Positions 28,208-37,356 of a stretch of 64,000 bases of DNA are shown piece after piece. The DNA lies in contig NZ_PPCV01000004.1 in assembly GCF_004126535.1 (NCBI RefSeq), positions 186,001-250,000 of the forward strand. Reading direction: 5' to 3'. The stretch's first letter is position 1, and every line of letters starts with the position of its first letter. The translations under genes and the position numbers were made by a program. Source of the DNA: Propioniciclava flava. Lineage in GTDB: Bacteria; Actinomycetota; Actinomycetes; Propionibacteriales; Propionibacteriaceae. The notes below the pieces were generated by a model. The model ran no database searches. It saw only the letters and a program-made list of their open reading frames with translations, and was not told the DNA's origin.

Positions 28208-29500
28208 GTGGCGATTCTGACCCCGAGCAGCACCGAGTCGTCCGCCCGGGAGGCGACGTCGGCCAACCGGTCGTCCAAGGGCGGCCTGCGAGCCTCGGCC
28301 GCGCATTGGTTGGCTCACCCGCTCGCGGACACTTTCCTCGTCGTGGTTCCTACCCTCATCCTTATGGGGCTCGGCATGCTCATGGTGTGGTCGGCGTCCA
28401 CTCCCTACGCGCAACGCCAGTTCAAGGATCCGTACTTCTTCGTCAAGCGTCACGCTGTCTTTCTCACGATCTCTTTGGGGCTCGGCGTGCTCTTCTCCCG
28501 CCTCCGCATCAGCGTCTACCGGAAACTCGCGTGGCTCGCCTTGTTCCTCGCGGTGGTGCTGGTGATGCTCACCTTCACGCCGCTCGGCTATGGCGTGGGC
28601 GGGAACCGTAACTGGCTGAACCTGGGGGGCAGTTCCTCGATGTGGCGCCTCCAGCCCGCCGAGTTCGCGAAGCTAGCCCTCGTCGTGTGGGGCGCAGCGG
28701 TCCTCGCCACGAAACGGGATTTGCTTCATGAGGTCAAACATGTCCTTGTGCCGTTCGTGCTTTTCGCGTGCGGCCTCATCGGGCTCGTCGTCCTGCAGAA
28801 GGACCTCGGTACGGCCATCATCTTGGCCACCTTGATGCTGGGAATGCTGTGGTGCGTCGGCGCGCAGTTCCGCGTCATCGGGTCGCTGATCGCGCTCTTC
28901 AGCGCGGGCACAGCGGCGATGGTGATTTTCGAGCCATCTCGCATGGCGCGCATTCTCGGCTTCCTGGACCCGACGGCGGACCCCACGGGGATCAACCACC
29001 AGCCGATCCGGGCGATCTATGGGCTGGCCACGGGCGGGTGGCTCGGTGTCGGGCTGGGCTCGAGTCGACAGAAGTGGGGAGCTCTCTCCGAGGCGCATAC
29101 CGACTTCGTGCTCGCCATCATTGGGGAAGAGCTCGGCCTGCTCGGGACGCTGTGCGTCTTTGCCCTTTTCATCACGCTGGCCTGGGGTGGCTTCCGGATC
29201 GCGATGCGCAGTTCGACCTTTTTCGGGCGGCTGGTCGCTGCGGGCGTGACCTTGTGGCTGACGATGCAGGCGCTGATCAATATCCTCGTGGTCCTGCAAT
29301 GGGCACCGGTGCTGGGTGTGCCGTTGCCCTTCGTCTCCTATGGCGGCTCAGCGACGCTTGCCAATGTGTTGGCCATCGCAGCGTTGGTGGCCTGTGCGCG
29401 AGACGAACCCGAAGCACTCGCCTGGTCGCAGCAGCGCGCTCGCTCCGCAACGCCGCGACGCCACTTCTCGACGGTCCTGCCGGGCCGTCGCCGACCCTGA
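28208..29500 (+). CDS. ftsW: Division-specific SEDS glycosyltransferase FtsW
   Basis: A 430-residue SEDS protein with about 10 membrane helices that polymerises lipid II at the septum with FtsI. Recognisable segments: LMVWSASTPYA, LGYGVGGNRNWLNLGG, LQPAEFAKLALV, QKDLGTAIIL, QPIRAIYGLATGGWLGVGLG, KWGALSEAHTDFVLAIIGEE and VPLPFVSYGGSATLAN. GTG 28208 is chosen for its AGGAGGGGGC ribosome-binding site at about 9 nt; an in-frame ATG at 28106 lies inside murD. The first 40 residues are cytoplasmic and Ser/Arg-rich. FtsW rather than RodA is inferred from position between murD and murG. Confidence 0.9.
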   Translation: MAILTPSSTESSAREATSANRSSKGGLRASAAHWLAHPLADTFLVVVPTLILMGLGMLMVWSASTPYAQRQFKDPYFFVKRHAVFLTISLGLGVLFSRLRISVYRKLAWLALFLAVVLVMLTFTPLGYGVGGNRNWLNLGGSSSMWRLQPAEFAKLALVVWGAAVLATKRDLLHEVKHVLVPFVLFACGLIGLVVLQKDLGTAIILATLMLGMLWCVGAQFRVIGSLIALFSAGTAAMVIFEPSRMARILGFLDPTADPTGINHQPIRAIYGLATGGWLGVGLGSSRQKWGALSEAHTDFVLAIIGEELGLLGTLCVFALFITLAWGGFRIAMRSSTFFGRLVAAGVTLWLTMQALINILVVLQWAPVLGVPLPFVSYGGSATLANVLAIAALVACARDEPEALAWSQQRARSATPRRHFSTVLPGRRRP

Positions 29501-29512
29501 ACCAGGAGCCCC

Positions 29513-30610
29513 ATGGTTTCGATCGTCCTCGCCGGCGGAGGTACTGCCGGCCACACCTCACCGCTGATCGCCACGGCGGAACGTCTGCGCGAGCAGGAGC
29601 CAGGCGTCTCCCTCGTTGCGGTCGGGACGCCGAAGGGGATCGAGTCTCGCGTCATCCCCGCGGCCGGCCTGGATCTGCGGATGATCCCCCCGGTCCCACT
29701 GCCTCGCTCGCTCACCCCGGCGCTCGCCCGTGTGCCCGCCAAGCTGTGGGACGCCGTGCGTCAGGCCGGGGCGATCCTCGATGAGGTGGACGCCGACGCG
29801 GTCGTTGGTTTCGGTGGCTATGTCTCGTTGCCGGTCTACCTGGCTGCCAAGAAGCGTGGCGTCCCCGTGGTCCTTCACGAGCAAAATGCTGTCCCGGGGC
29901 TCGCGAACAAGATCGCGGCGACCTTCGCGAAGGTCGTCGCGGTCACCTTCCCTGGCACTCCGCTGCGTGGCGCGCGTTTCGTCGGCATGCCGCTCCGCTC
30001 GGCCATCTCCGACCTGGATGTGACCACCGACCGCCCTCCGGCCTTGGCCGCGCTGGGTCTGTCGGGTGAGCGTCCGGTGTTGCTGGTCTCGGGGGGCTCG
30101 CAGGGAGCCGTGGCGATCAACGACGCGACGTTCGCCGCGCGGGACGACCTGTTGGCTGCTGGTGTGGACATCCTGCACGTGCTAGGCCCGAAGAACATGA
30201 CGCCCGACCTCGTCGAGGTGACGGACCCAGCGACGGGAGCGCTGTATCGCCCGGTCGCGTACGTGGACGCCATGGAGCAGGCTTATGCGGCGGCCGACGT
30301 CATGGTGGGTCGCTCCGGTGCGGGCACCGTCATGGAGACCGCGACCGTGGGCCTGCCGGTGGTGTTCGTGCCCCTCCCGCACGGCAATGGGGAACAGGCG
30401 CGCAACGTCAGCTTCCTCGTGGAGGGTGGCGCGGGCATCCTCGTGCCCAACGCTGAGTTAGATGGGCCGCGGCTGCTCGCCGAGGTCCTTCCCCTCATCC
30501 AGAATCCGGAGCGGCTGGCTGCCGTGCGCGAGCGTCTCGCCGGGCTGGTCCCCGCCGACGCGGCCGCAGACCTGGCCGCCATGGTGTTGCGCGTCGCGCC
30601 AGGAGAGTGA
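29513..30610 (+). CDS. murG: UDP-GlcNAc:lipid I GlcNAc transferase MurG
   Basis: A 365-residue GT28-family glycosyltransferase making lipid II. N-terminal motif VLAGGGTAGHTSPLIATAER, the HEQNAVPGLANKIA acceptor loop, GGSQGAVAIND before the C-domain, and GRSGAGTVMETATVGLPVVF with PLPHGNGEQARN for UDP-GlcNAc binding. The start ATG 29513 has CAGGAG 5-6 nt upstream. It sits 12 bp after ftsW. Confidence 0.95.
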   Translation: MVSIVLAGGGTAGHTSPLIATAERLREQEPGVSLVAVGTPKGIESRVIPAAGLDLRMIPPVPLPRSLTPALARVPAKLWDAVRQAGAILDEVDADAVVGFGGYVSLPVYLAAKKRGVPVVLHEQNAVPGLANKIAATFAKVVAVTFPGTPLRGARFVGMPLRSAISDLDVTTDRPPALAALGLSGERPVLLVSGGSQGAVAINDATFAARDDLLAAGVDILHVLGPKNMTPDLVEVTDPATGALYRPVAYVDAMEQAYAAADVMVGRSGAGTVMETATVGLPVVFVPLPHGNGEQARNVSFLVEGGAGILVPNAELDGPRLLAEVLPLIQNPERLAAVRERLAGLVPADAAADLAAMVLRVAPGE

Positions 30611-30616
30611 CCACTG

Positions 30617-32032
30617 ATGGCCTTGATCAGTCCCGTTGAGCTGGAACCGTTGGATCGGCTGGGGCCGGTCCACTTCATCGCCGTGGGCGGCGCTGGCATG
30701 AGCGGCATCGCCGAGGCGTATGCGTCCGCGGGCATCCCCGTGTCGGGCAGTGACCGCGACGATTCCGACACGCTGGCCGAGTTGGCCACCGCCGGGGTGC
30801 GCACGTTCGTGGGGCATGACGCCGCCCAACTGGGTGCTGCGCAGACGGTCGTGGTGTCTTCGGCGATCACGCCCGACAACCCGGAACTGGCCGCTGCTCG
30901 CAACCATGGTCTGCGCGTGTGGCACCGGTCGGCCGCGTTGGGCGCCCTCATGCTGGGCCGGGTCGGTATCGCCATCTCCGGGACGCATGGCAAGACGACC
31001 ACGACCGGCATGGTGGCCACCCTGCTGACCGAACTCGGCCAGGATCCGGGGTATGTCATCGGTTCCCCGCTGGCGGCGACGGGACGACGTGCGGCGCTGG
31101 GGCATGGCCCGTTTGTTGTCGAGGCGGATGAGTCGGACGGTTCGTTCTTGCAGTATCCGGCTCAGATTGTCGTGGTGACCAACATCGAAGCGGACCACCT
31201 CGACAATTGGGGCACGGCCGCAGCGTACGAAGAAGGGTTCGTCACGTTGGGATCCGCCCCGGACGTCTCGACCGTGATCATGAACGCCGACGAGCCGCGC
31301 TCGCGTGAGGTGGCCGCGCAGCTACGTGAGCGGGGCAAAACCGTCATCATGGTGGGGGAGGGCGCCGACGCGGACATCCGCATCAGCGATGTGCAACTGG
31401 GCCCGGGCCTCACGGCGGCGACGCTGAGCGCAGACGGGGACACCGGCCCCTTGACCCTCATGGTGCCTGGCCGATTCAATCTGACCAACGCGGCGGCGGC
31501 GTACGCGGTCGGTCGAGCGCTGGACTTGCCCGGTCCCCAGGTGCGTGAGGCGTTGGGCCGATTCGCAGGAACGTATCGCCGCTTCGAGTTTCGCGGGGAG
31601 GCGGACGGGGTGCGCGTCTTTGACGATTACGCCCATCACCCCACCGAGGTCGCAGCGATCCTCACGGCCGCCCGGGAGTCCGTCCCCGCAGGAGGAAGGC
31701 TCGTCGCCTGCTTCCAGCCTCACTTGTTCAGCCGGACGCGCGATTTCGAGGAGGCCTTTGCCGACGCACTGACCTTGGCTGACGAAGTCGTGATCGTGGG
31801 GATCTACCCGGCGCGCGAGGCGGCCGCGGACTTCCCCGGGGTCACCGCATCCCATCTGGGCGCCCGTGCGGCCGCTCATGGGGTCCGCGCCGTGGTGGTC
31901 GAGGATCTTGCGCAGGTTCCTGCAACGCTGGCCGCGCTGGTGCGGTCGGGGGATCTGGTGCTGACGATCGGGGCGGGGGCCGTCACGGTGGTGGGCCCGG
32001 CGCTCGTGGGGCTCCTGAAGGAGCGCGGGTGA
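30617..32032 (+). CDS. murC: UDP-MurNAc--L-alanine ligase MurC
   Basis: A 471-residue Mur ligase for the first committed amino-acid addition. HFIAVGGAGMSGIAEAYASA (UDP-MurNAc-binding domain), AISGTHGKTTTTGMVATLLT (ATP loop), VVEADESDGSF, TNIEADHLDNWG, and C-terminal VFDDYAHHPTEVAAIL with FQPHLFSRT. The start ATG is 6 bp after the murG stop, with AGGAGAG upstream. The stop overlaps ftsQ (GTGA). Confidence 0.95.
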   Translation: MALISPVELEPLDRLGPVHFIAVGGAGMSGIAEAYASAGIPVSGSDRDDSDTLAELATAGVRTFVGHDAAQLGAAQTVVVSSAITPDNPELAAARNHGLRVWHRSAALGALMLGRVGIAISGTHGKTTTTGMVATLLTELGQDPGYVIGSPLAATGRRAALGHGPFVVEADESDGSFLQYPAQIVVVTNIEADHLDNWGTAAAYEEGFVTLGSAPDVSTVIMNADEPRSREVAAQLRERGKTVIMVGEGADADIRISDVQLGPGLTAATLSADGDTGPLTLMVPGRFNLTNAAAAYAVGRALDLPGPQVREALGRFAGTYRRFEFRGEADGVRVFDDYAHHPTEVAAILTAARESVPAGGRLVACFQPHLFSRTRDFEEAFADALTLADEVVIVGIYPAREAAADFPGVTASHLGARAAAHGVRAVVVEDLAQVPATLAALVRSGDLVLTIGAGAVTVVGPALVGLLKERG

Positions 32033-32751
32033 GCGAACCCCTCGTCGACGTCACGGGAGCGCGAAAGCGCCGGGGGCGGGCTAAGCGGCGCCGCTGGCTG
32101 CAGCGCGCCGGGATTGCTGTGCTCGTGGCGGCGCTGCTGGGCGCGATCGCGTGGGTGGTGTGGGGGTCGCCGTGGCTGCTCGCGCGGGACGTCGAGGTGT
32201 CCGGGGTCGCCTTGCTCACCTCGGATGAGGTGGTGGAAGCGGCTCAGGTTCCGCTGGAGACCCCCCTGGCTGCGATCGATACCGCCGGCATCGAGGGACG
32301 GGTTGTCGCGGCGCTGCCGGCGGCCGCGTCCGTCAAGGTGACGCGGGCGTGGCCAGGGACGGTCTCCATTGCCGTCACTGAACGCTCAGCGGTGGTGATC
32401 ATTCCCCTGGGGCGGGAGTTCTTGTGGGTCTCGGCAGACGGGGTCATTTTCCATCGAAGCTCCGAGGCGCCAGGGGGGGTGCTGCTCGCGACCGCAGGCG
32501 TCTCTGATGTCCACGTCATCGGTGACATGGCGACGGTGGCCGCGGCCTTGCCGGACCAGGTCCGTGCGCAGGCAGCGACGATGAATGCCTCCTCGCAAGA
32601 CTCGATCGTCGTCACGCTGAAGGACGGACGCAAGATCACCTGGGGCAGCGCTGAGGCGAGCGACCTCAAGGCCAAGGTGGTGGTGCCGCTCTTGGGGGTG
32701 AAGGCTCGCGAGTACGATGTCTCGGCGCCGACCCACCCGACGACACGCTGA
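32029..32751 (+). CDS. ftsQ: Cell division protein FtsQ/DivIB
   Basis: A 240-residue bitopic protein: a basic N-terminus (KRRGRAKRRRWLQR), one membrane helix (about residues 27-47), a POTRA domain (LLARDVEVSGVALLTSDEVV, then VKVTRAWPGTVSIAVTERSA) and a beta domain. FtsQ bridges early and late divisome proteins. GTG 32029 overlaps the murC stop. The protein is on the short side for the family. Confidence 0.9.
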   Translation: MSEPLVDVTGARKRRGRAKRRRWLQRAGIAVLVAALLGAIAWVVWGSPWLLARDVEVSGVALLTSDEVVEAAQVPLETPLAAIDTAGIEGRVVAALPAAASVKVTRAWPGTVSIAVTERSAVVIIPLGREFLWVSADGVIFHRSSEAPGGVLLATAGVSDVHVIGDMATVAAALPDQVRAQAATMNASSQDSIVVTLKDGRKITWGSAEASDLKAKVVVPLLGVKAREYDVSAPTHPTTR

Positions 32752-32763
32752 ACGCCACCCGAA

Positions 32764-32784
32764 CTCTCAACCCAAGGTTGAGAG
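32764..32784. promoter_or_regulatory. Perfect inverted repeat in the ftsQ-ftsZ gap
   Basis: CTCTCAACC (32764-32772) and GGTTGAGAG (32776-32784) form a 9-bp perfect inverted repeat with loop CAA, 12 bp after the ftsQ stop and 148 bp before ftsZ. No T-run follows, so it is not a classical terminator. It may be an operator, an attenuating hairpin or an mRNA-processing site setting ftsZ apart from the rest of the cluster. Apart from this repeat I see nothing clear in the 180-bp gap. Confidence 0.6.
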
Positions 32785-32931
32785 GCGCGCCGACGCAGCC
32801 CCGTGCACGGGCGTTGCGTGGTGGCCTCGGATAACCTGATTCGCAGTCCTCGCGAGACCGTTGTCTTCTGCACCGGTGAACGCGGAGTGCGTGGGCGATC
32901 GAAGTTTCGACGACAGGATTGGGTACCGAAC

Positions 32932-34098
32932 GTGGCGAGTGCATCCCAGAATTACCTGGCGGTCATCAAGGTCGTCGGTGTTGGCGGCGGTGGCGTTAAT
33001 GCCGTCAACCGAATGATCGAGGCCGGCCTGCGCGGCGTCGAATTCATCGCGGTGAACACCGACGCCCAAGCACTGTTGATGAGTGACGCCGACGTCAAGC
33101 TCGACATCGGTCGTGACCTCACCCGCGGTCTCGGCGCTGGCGCCGATCCCGACAAGGGGCGACAGGCTGCCGAGGACCACGCCGAAGAGATCGAAGAGGT
33201 GCTCAAGGGAGCCGACATGGTCTTCGTGACCGCAGGTGAAGGCGGCGGCACCGGCACGGGTGGGGCCCCTGTCGTAGCTCGCATCGCGCGCTCGCTGGGA
33301 GCCTTGACGATCGGCGTGGTCACGCGCCCCTTCTCGTTCGAAGGCAAGCGGCGTTCCAGCCAGGCTGAGAACGGCATCACGGCGCTGCGTGAGGAAGTTG
33401 ACACCCTCATCGTCATCCCGAACGACAAGCTGCTGGAGATGGCCGATCACCACGTCGCCATCCTTGAGGCTTTCAAGCAGGCCGACCAAGTCCTGCTGCA
33501 AGGTGTGTCGGGCATCACCGATCTGATCACGACGCCGGGCCTGATCAACCTCGACTTCGCCGACGTCAAGGCTGTCATGAGCAACGCGGGGTCGGCCCTC
33601 ATGGGTATCGGCTCGGCTCGTGGCGAGGACCGGGCGCGGGCGGCTGCGGAGATGGCGGTCTCCAGTCCCTTGCTGGAGGCCTCGATCGACGGGGCCCACG
33701 GCATCTTGCTCTCGATCTCGGGTGGCTCGGATCTGGGCCTGTTCGAGGTGTCCGCTGCGGCGAACCTCATCGAGGAGGCCGCGCACGAGGACGCGAACAT
33801 CATCTTCGGCACCGTCATCGACGATGCTCTGGGTGACGAGGTGCGCGTCACCGTCATCGCCGCAGGCTTCGACGGTGGAGCGCCGCCGCGGCGGCAGCCC
33901 GGTGTCACGCGGCAGCCTGACATCACCAAGCCTCGCCTTGGTGCGCCGTCTGCCCCGACCACGCAGGCAGGCGCGGTTCCGGCCGCCCCTTCGGCCGGTC
34001 GTCCGGCTCCCGAGGCGACGCGCCCGGCACCGCAGCAGCCGACGTCACGTCCCTCTCCCGACGACGACGAACTCGACGTCCCCGACTTCCTGAAGTAG
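32932..34098 (+). CDS. ftsZ: Cell division GTPase FtsZ
   Basis: A 388-residue tubulin homologue that forms the Z-ring. [20 protein letters not shown] is the nucleotide-binding start, [19 protein letters not shown] the tubulin signature, and [11 protein letters not shown] the T7 synergy loop. The Pro/Ala/Thr-rich linker (about 320-375) and the conserved C-terminal peptide [12 protein letters not shown], which binds SepF and other partners, are present. GTG 32932 ([17 protein letters not shown]) is chosen because the family begins here. The upstream AGGA is 13 nt away, so initiation may be weak or governed by the long leader. Confidence 0.95.
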   Translation: MASASQNYLAVIKVVGVGGGGVNAVNRMIEAGLRGVEFIAVNTDAQALLMSDADVKLDIGRDLTRGLGAGADPDKGRQAAEDHAEEIEEVLKGADMVFVTAGEGGGTGTGGAPVVARIARSLGALTIGVVTRPFSFEGKRRSSQAENGITALREEVDTLIVIPNDKLLEMADHHVAILEAFKQADQVLLQGVSGITDLITTPGLINLDFADVKAVMSNAGSALMGIGSARGEDRARAAAEMAVSSPLLEASIDGAHGILLSISGGSDLGLFEVSAAANLIEEAAHEDANIIFGTVIDDALGDEVRVTVIAAGFDGGAPPRRQPGVTRQPDITKPRLGAPSAPTTQAGAVPAAPSAGRPAPEATRPAPQQPTSRPSPDDDELDVPDFLK

Positions 34099-34100
34099 CC

Positions 34101-34805
34101 ATGTTTTGCTTCCGGCGTGACCCGGATGCCCGTCTGGGCGTGGGGGTGGCCTTCACCACCGCCACGGTGGATGTGGGCGACGGCCGCGACCGTGAAGGCC
34201 GCGACGCCGACCTGGCGCGGGTGTCCGCCGAAATCGGCGTTCCGGTGGCGATCGTGTCCCAGGTCCATGGGGCAGACGTCTATGTGGTGGAGTCGCTCGG
34301 GGATGCCCCCGTGCAGGATCTGACCCACCAGCAGGCCGACGCACTCGTGGCGACCCAGCCAGGTGTGGCCGTGGGCGTGCGGGTCGCTGACTGTGTGCCG
34401 ATCTGCTTGGCGACGGAAGATGGGGCTGCCGTTGCGGCCGTGCACGCTGGGCGGCGTGGGCTGCTGGTGGGCGTCATTGGTGCCACGGTTGCCCGGTTGA
34501 CTGAGGTCACCGATGCGCCGGTCCACGCGTGGGTGGGCCCGCACATCTGCGCTCAGTGTTATGAACTCCCCGAAGACCTCGCCGCCGAGACGAGCGGGCT
34601 CCTGGGGATTGCGCCGTCGCACACCCGGTGGGGGACGCCCTCGCTGGATCTGGGCGGGGCTGCACAACGCCAGTTGGACGCTGCGGGCGTGACGAGCGAA
34701 TTCGTCGGAGGCTGCACTCATGAGGAAGCCTCGTTGCACTCGTATCGCCGTGATGGTGCCGCCGCCGGACGCCTGTTGGGGGCGGTCTGGATGGGGCGGC
34801 CATGA
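34101..34805 (+). CDS. pgeF: PgeF/YfiH family protein (purine nucleoside phosphorylase-like)
   Basis: A 234-residue protein of the YfiH/laccase-domain family, reported to act as adenosine/purine nucleoside phosphorylase or, in E. coli, to remove misincorporated L-Ser from the peptidoglycan precursor. Metal-site motifs: VSQVHGADVY, VRVADCVPICLATEDG, VHAGRRGLLVG, GPHICAQCYELP. It lies 2 bp after ftsZ, its usual actinobacterial position. Confidence 0.85.
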   Translation: MFCFRRDPDARLGVGVAFTTATVDVGDGRDREGRDADLARVSAEIGVPVAIVSQVHGADVYVVESLGDAPVQDLTHQQADALVATQPGVAVGVRVADCVPICLATEDGAAVAAVHAGRRGLLVGVIGATVARLTEVTDAPVHAWVGPHICAQCYELPEDLAAETSGLLGIAPSHTRWGTPSLDLGGAAQRQLDAAGVTSEFVGGCTHEEASLHSYRRDGAAAGRLLGAVWMGRP

Positions 34806-34851
34806 TCGGCGCGGCTGCGGCGTGGCACGCGGGGGCGCGAGGCGTCCGCGC

Positions 34852-34857
34852 TAGTGT
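34852..34857 (+). promoter_or_regulatory. -10 hexamer upstream of sepF
   Basis: TAGTGT 27 bp before the sepF start, followed by GGAGGAAC at about 34875-34882 as ribosome-binding site. It suggests a private promoter for sepF inside the cluster. No convincing -35. Confidence 0.4.
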
Positions 34858-34884
34858 GATGGGGACTTGGAACGGAGGAACCTC

Positions 34885-35385
34885 GTGGCTGATGGTTTGA
34901 AGAAGGCTGCCGTGTGGCTCGGTCTGATGTCGGACACGCCGTATCCCGAGGATGTGCGCGACGACGAGATGACCGAGACGGTCCCTGCGCGGGAGCGCGA
35001 GCGTGACGCGGAAAGCAGTGTGGCCGTGGAGCGGTACGCCGAGGCGCCGGAGGCGAGCATTACACCGTTGGAGGGGCGTCGCCCGGTCGGGGTTCCTCGC
35101 ACCGCGGACCTCACGCGGATCGTGACGGTTCACCCCCGCACGTACAACGAAGCCCGCACCATTGGAGAGCATTTTCGCGATGGCATTCCCGTCATCATGA
35201 ATCTCTCCGATATGGAGGACTCGGACGCGAAGCGTCTGGTCGATTTCGCCGCAGGATTGATCTTCGGATTGCGTGGCGCGATCGAGCGGGTGACCAGCAA
35301 GGTCTTTCTTCTGTCTCCGTCAGGCGTTGTCGTGACGGCCGAGGACAAGGAAAGGATCGCGGGGGGCTTCTTCAACCAGAGTTGA
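34885..35385 (+). CDS. sepF: Cell division protein SepF
   Basis: A 166-residue protein: an N-terminal amphipathic membrane-binding helix ([17 protein letters not shown]), a charged linker, and the SepF core (about residues 76-160, [20 protein letters not shown], then [20 protein letters not shown]). It tethers FtsZ to the membrane in actinobacteria, which lack FtsA. GTG 34885 has a GGAGGAAC site. Normally yggS precedes and yggT follows sepF; neither is present here. Confidence 0.92.
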   Translation: MADGLKKAAVWLGLMSDTPYPEDVRDDEMTETVPARERERDAESSVAVERYAEAPEASITPLEGRRPVGVPRTADLTRIVTVHPRTYNEARTIGEHFRDGIPVIMNLSDMEDSDAKRLVDFAAGLIFGLRGAIERVTSKVFLLSPSGVVVTAEDKERIAGGFFNQS

Positions 35386-35499
35386 GGTCTCCGGGTCGAG
35401 TGGGGTCAGCCGCTTGGCCGAGGAAATATAGCTACAGTACCCTGTGACTAGGGGCGCCTGACCGCGACCCTAACAATTGTCCATCACGTGAGGTGAACG

Positions 35500-36792
35500 A
35501 TGACCCTGACCATCGAGCAGGTGCGCGACACGCGTTTCCACTTGGCCCGCCGGAACGGCTACGACCCGGCTGACGTCGACACCTTCGTCGACAAGGTTGA
35601 AACCACGCTCGTCGCGCTCGGCGAGGAGATCGCCACCCTGCAGCAGCAGGTCTCGACGCTCTCAGCGTCCGGCGGTGGTTCCGACGGCGGTGAGTGGCGC
35701 CAGCAGGTCGAGGCTAAGGACGCCGAGATCGAGCGGCTGCGCCAAGAGCTGAATGCGGCGCGTTCGGGCCAGTCCAGTGATGCTGCGGCCCTGCAGCGTC
35801 AGCTGGATGAGGCGCGTGAGCAGTTGCAGGCACGCGACGGCGACCTGGCCGCTCAGCTGCGCGCGAAGGACGACGAACTCGCCCAGCAGGCCGCTGCGAT
35901 CCAGAGCAAGGACGAGGAGATCGCCCGTCGCCAGGAAGAGATCGCCAACCTGCACAACTCGCTGGCTGGCGGCGGCGACAAGGCTGCTCATCTTGAGAGT
36001 GAGCTGACGGGCCGCGATCAGCAGATCGCTCAGCTGCGGGTGCAGGTACAGGATTTGCGCGGCGAGGTCTCCTCGCGCGAAGCCGAACTGCTCACGCTGC
36101 GCGGTCAGCTCAAGCAGGCTCAGCCGGCAGCGTCCGGTGCGGGCGCTTCGGCGGCCGGGTTCGTGGCGGGTGCGGGCCTTCAACAGATCGTCGTCCGTGC
36201 CGCGAGCGACGCCTCGCCCGCGGTCACGCGCCTGGTGCAGATGGCCACCGAGCAGGCCGAGGCTCTGGTCGGTGAGGCCAAGACCGAAGCCGATCGGACC
36301 ACGACCGAGGCCCGGGATCTGGCGCAGAAGCTGACGTCGGATGCTCGGAGCACGGCGGATGCCCTCACCTCTGATGCCCATAACACGGCGGAGCGGGTGA
36401 CGTCGGAGGCCCAAGCTGCCGCGGAGAAGGCGACGATGGAGGCGCGTGATCTGGCGCGCAACATCGAGGAGCGTGCCCGGGCTGCCGCCGAGAAGGTGAC
36501 TGTGGAGGCCGCAGAGCGTGCCGCGCAGGTCGACAAGGACGCCACGGCTCGACGGAACGCGCTGGTCTCCACGCTGGAGGCTGAGCGCGACGAGCTCACG
36601 ACGCGCGTCGACCACCTGCGGGCGTACGAGCAGCAGTTCCGCAGTTCCTTCACCTCGCATCTGGAGAAGCAGATTGTCGCGCTGCGCGAGAACCGGTTTG
36701 CTCCTGAGCAGACCCCGGATCTGCTCCGGGACGGCATTCGGGGAACGTCGGCCACGCCGCGGCTGGATGCTCTGCTGAATGACGAGCGCTGA
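35500..36792 (+). CDS. divIVA: DivIVA/Wag31-like polar coiled-coil protein
   Basis: A 430-residue protein. Residues 1-55 are the DivIVA lipid-binding domain (LTIEQVRDTRFHLARRNGYD, then DVDTFVDKVE). Residues about 65-205 are a Gln/Glu-rich coiled coil. Residues 256-354 are nine uninterrupted 11-residue repeats, such as LTSDARSTADA, LTSDAHNTAER, VTSEAQAAAEK. The conserved C-terminal segment includes LRAYEQQFRSSFTSHLEKQI. It marks curved membrane and directs polar growth. It is much longer than Bacillus DivIVA (about 164 residues). The start ATG 35500 follows GTGAGGTGAACG. A weak promoter TTGGCC-N18-TACCCT lies at 35414-35443. Confidence 0.9.
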   Translation: MTLTIEQVRDTRFHLARRNGYDPADVDTFVDKVETTLVALGEEIATLQQQVSTLSASGGGSDGGEWRQQVEAKDAEIERLRQELNAARSGQSSDAAALQRQLDEAREQLQARDGDLAAQLRAKDDELAQQAAAIQSKDEEIARRQEEIANLHNSLAGGGDKAAHLESELTGRDQQIAQLRVQVQDLRGEVSSREAELLTLRGQLKQAQPAASGAGASAAGFVAGAGLQQIVVRAASDASPAVTRLVQMATEQAEALVGEAKTEADRTTTEARDLAQKLTSDARSTADALTSDAHNTAERVTSEAQAAAEKATMEARDLARNIEERARAAAEKVTVEAAERAAQVDKDATARRNALVSTLEAERDELTTRVDHLRAYEQQFRSSFTSHLEKQIVALRENRFAPEQTPDLLRDGIRGTSATPRLDALLNDER

Positions 36793-36800
36793 TTCTGTGT

Positions 36801-36844
36801 GATGGGCGTGGGCCCCGGATTCCGGTCCGGGGCCCACGCCCATC
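36801..36844 (+). terminator. Strong hairpin terminator after divIVA
   Basis: A perfect 19-bp stem (36801-36819 with 36826-36844; arms begin GATGGGCGTGGG and end CCCACGCCCATC) with a 6-nt loop, 8 bp after the divIVA stop. No T tract, as usual for actinobacteria. It ends the dcw transcription unit. Confidence 0.85.
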
Positions 36845-36936
36845 CCGAGTCCTGCGTGAATCCCGCGAGGGAGGGGTAAAGGGTGGTACTGTCTGCCCTC
36901 AGCGTTAGCCATCGGACCACATTCAGGGGGAGATAG

Positions 36937-37356
36937 ATGCCCAAGCCGGCCAAGGGGAACGACATCCTCGTTCCGGTCCTGGACGGGGAGGATCCCTGGA
37001 CTCAGGACGAACTCGACGAGGTCAAAGACGACCTTCTCTTCGACGTTCAGCGCATGGAGCGCGCCATCCGCACGGCGGAGAAGGGGCTGGAGAAGCTCTT
37101 CGACGAAGGCACCGAGGGTGCCGGTCGTGATCCGGCCGACGTCGGCTCGACGAACTTTGAGCGCGATCAGGAGATGTCGCTGGTGCAGAACGCCCGCGAC
37201 ATGCTTGATCAGGCGCAGAACGCCCTGCGCCGCCTCGACGCGGGCCAGTACGGCTGGTGCGAGGTCTGTGGGCAGCCGATCGGGAAGGATCGTCTGATCG
37301 CGTTCCCCCGGGCCACCTTGTGCATGGCCTGCAAGCAGCGGGAGGAACGGCGATAG
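36937..37356 (+). CDS. TraR/DksA-type zinc-finger protein
   Basis: A 139-residue protein with a helical hairpin (about residues 24-105) and a C-terminal four-Cys zinc finger: CEVC at 107-110 and CMAC at 129-132, spaced by [17 protein letters not shown]. The helical hairpin has the acidic DxxDxA-like region expected in the RNA polymerase secondary channel group, but direct regulatory function is not shown by sequence. ATG 36937 has GGGGGAG upstream. The stop TAG lies within the overlap with lspA. Confidence 0.85.
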   Translation: MPKPAKGNDILVPVLDGEDPWTQDELDEVKDDLLFDVQRMERAIRTAEKGLEKLFDEGTEGAGRDPADVGSTNFERDQEMSLVQNARDMLDQAQNALRRLDAGQYGWCEVCGQPIGKDRLIAFPRATLCMACKQREERR

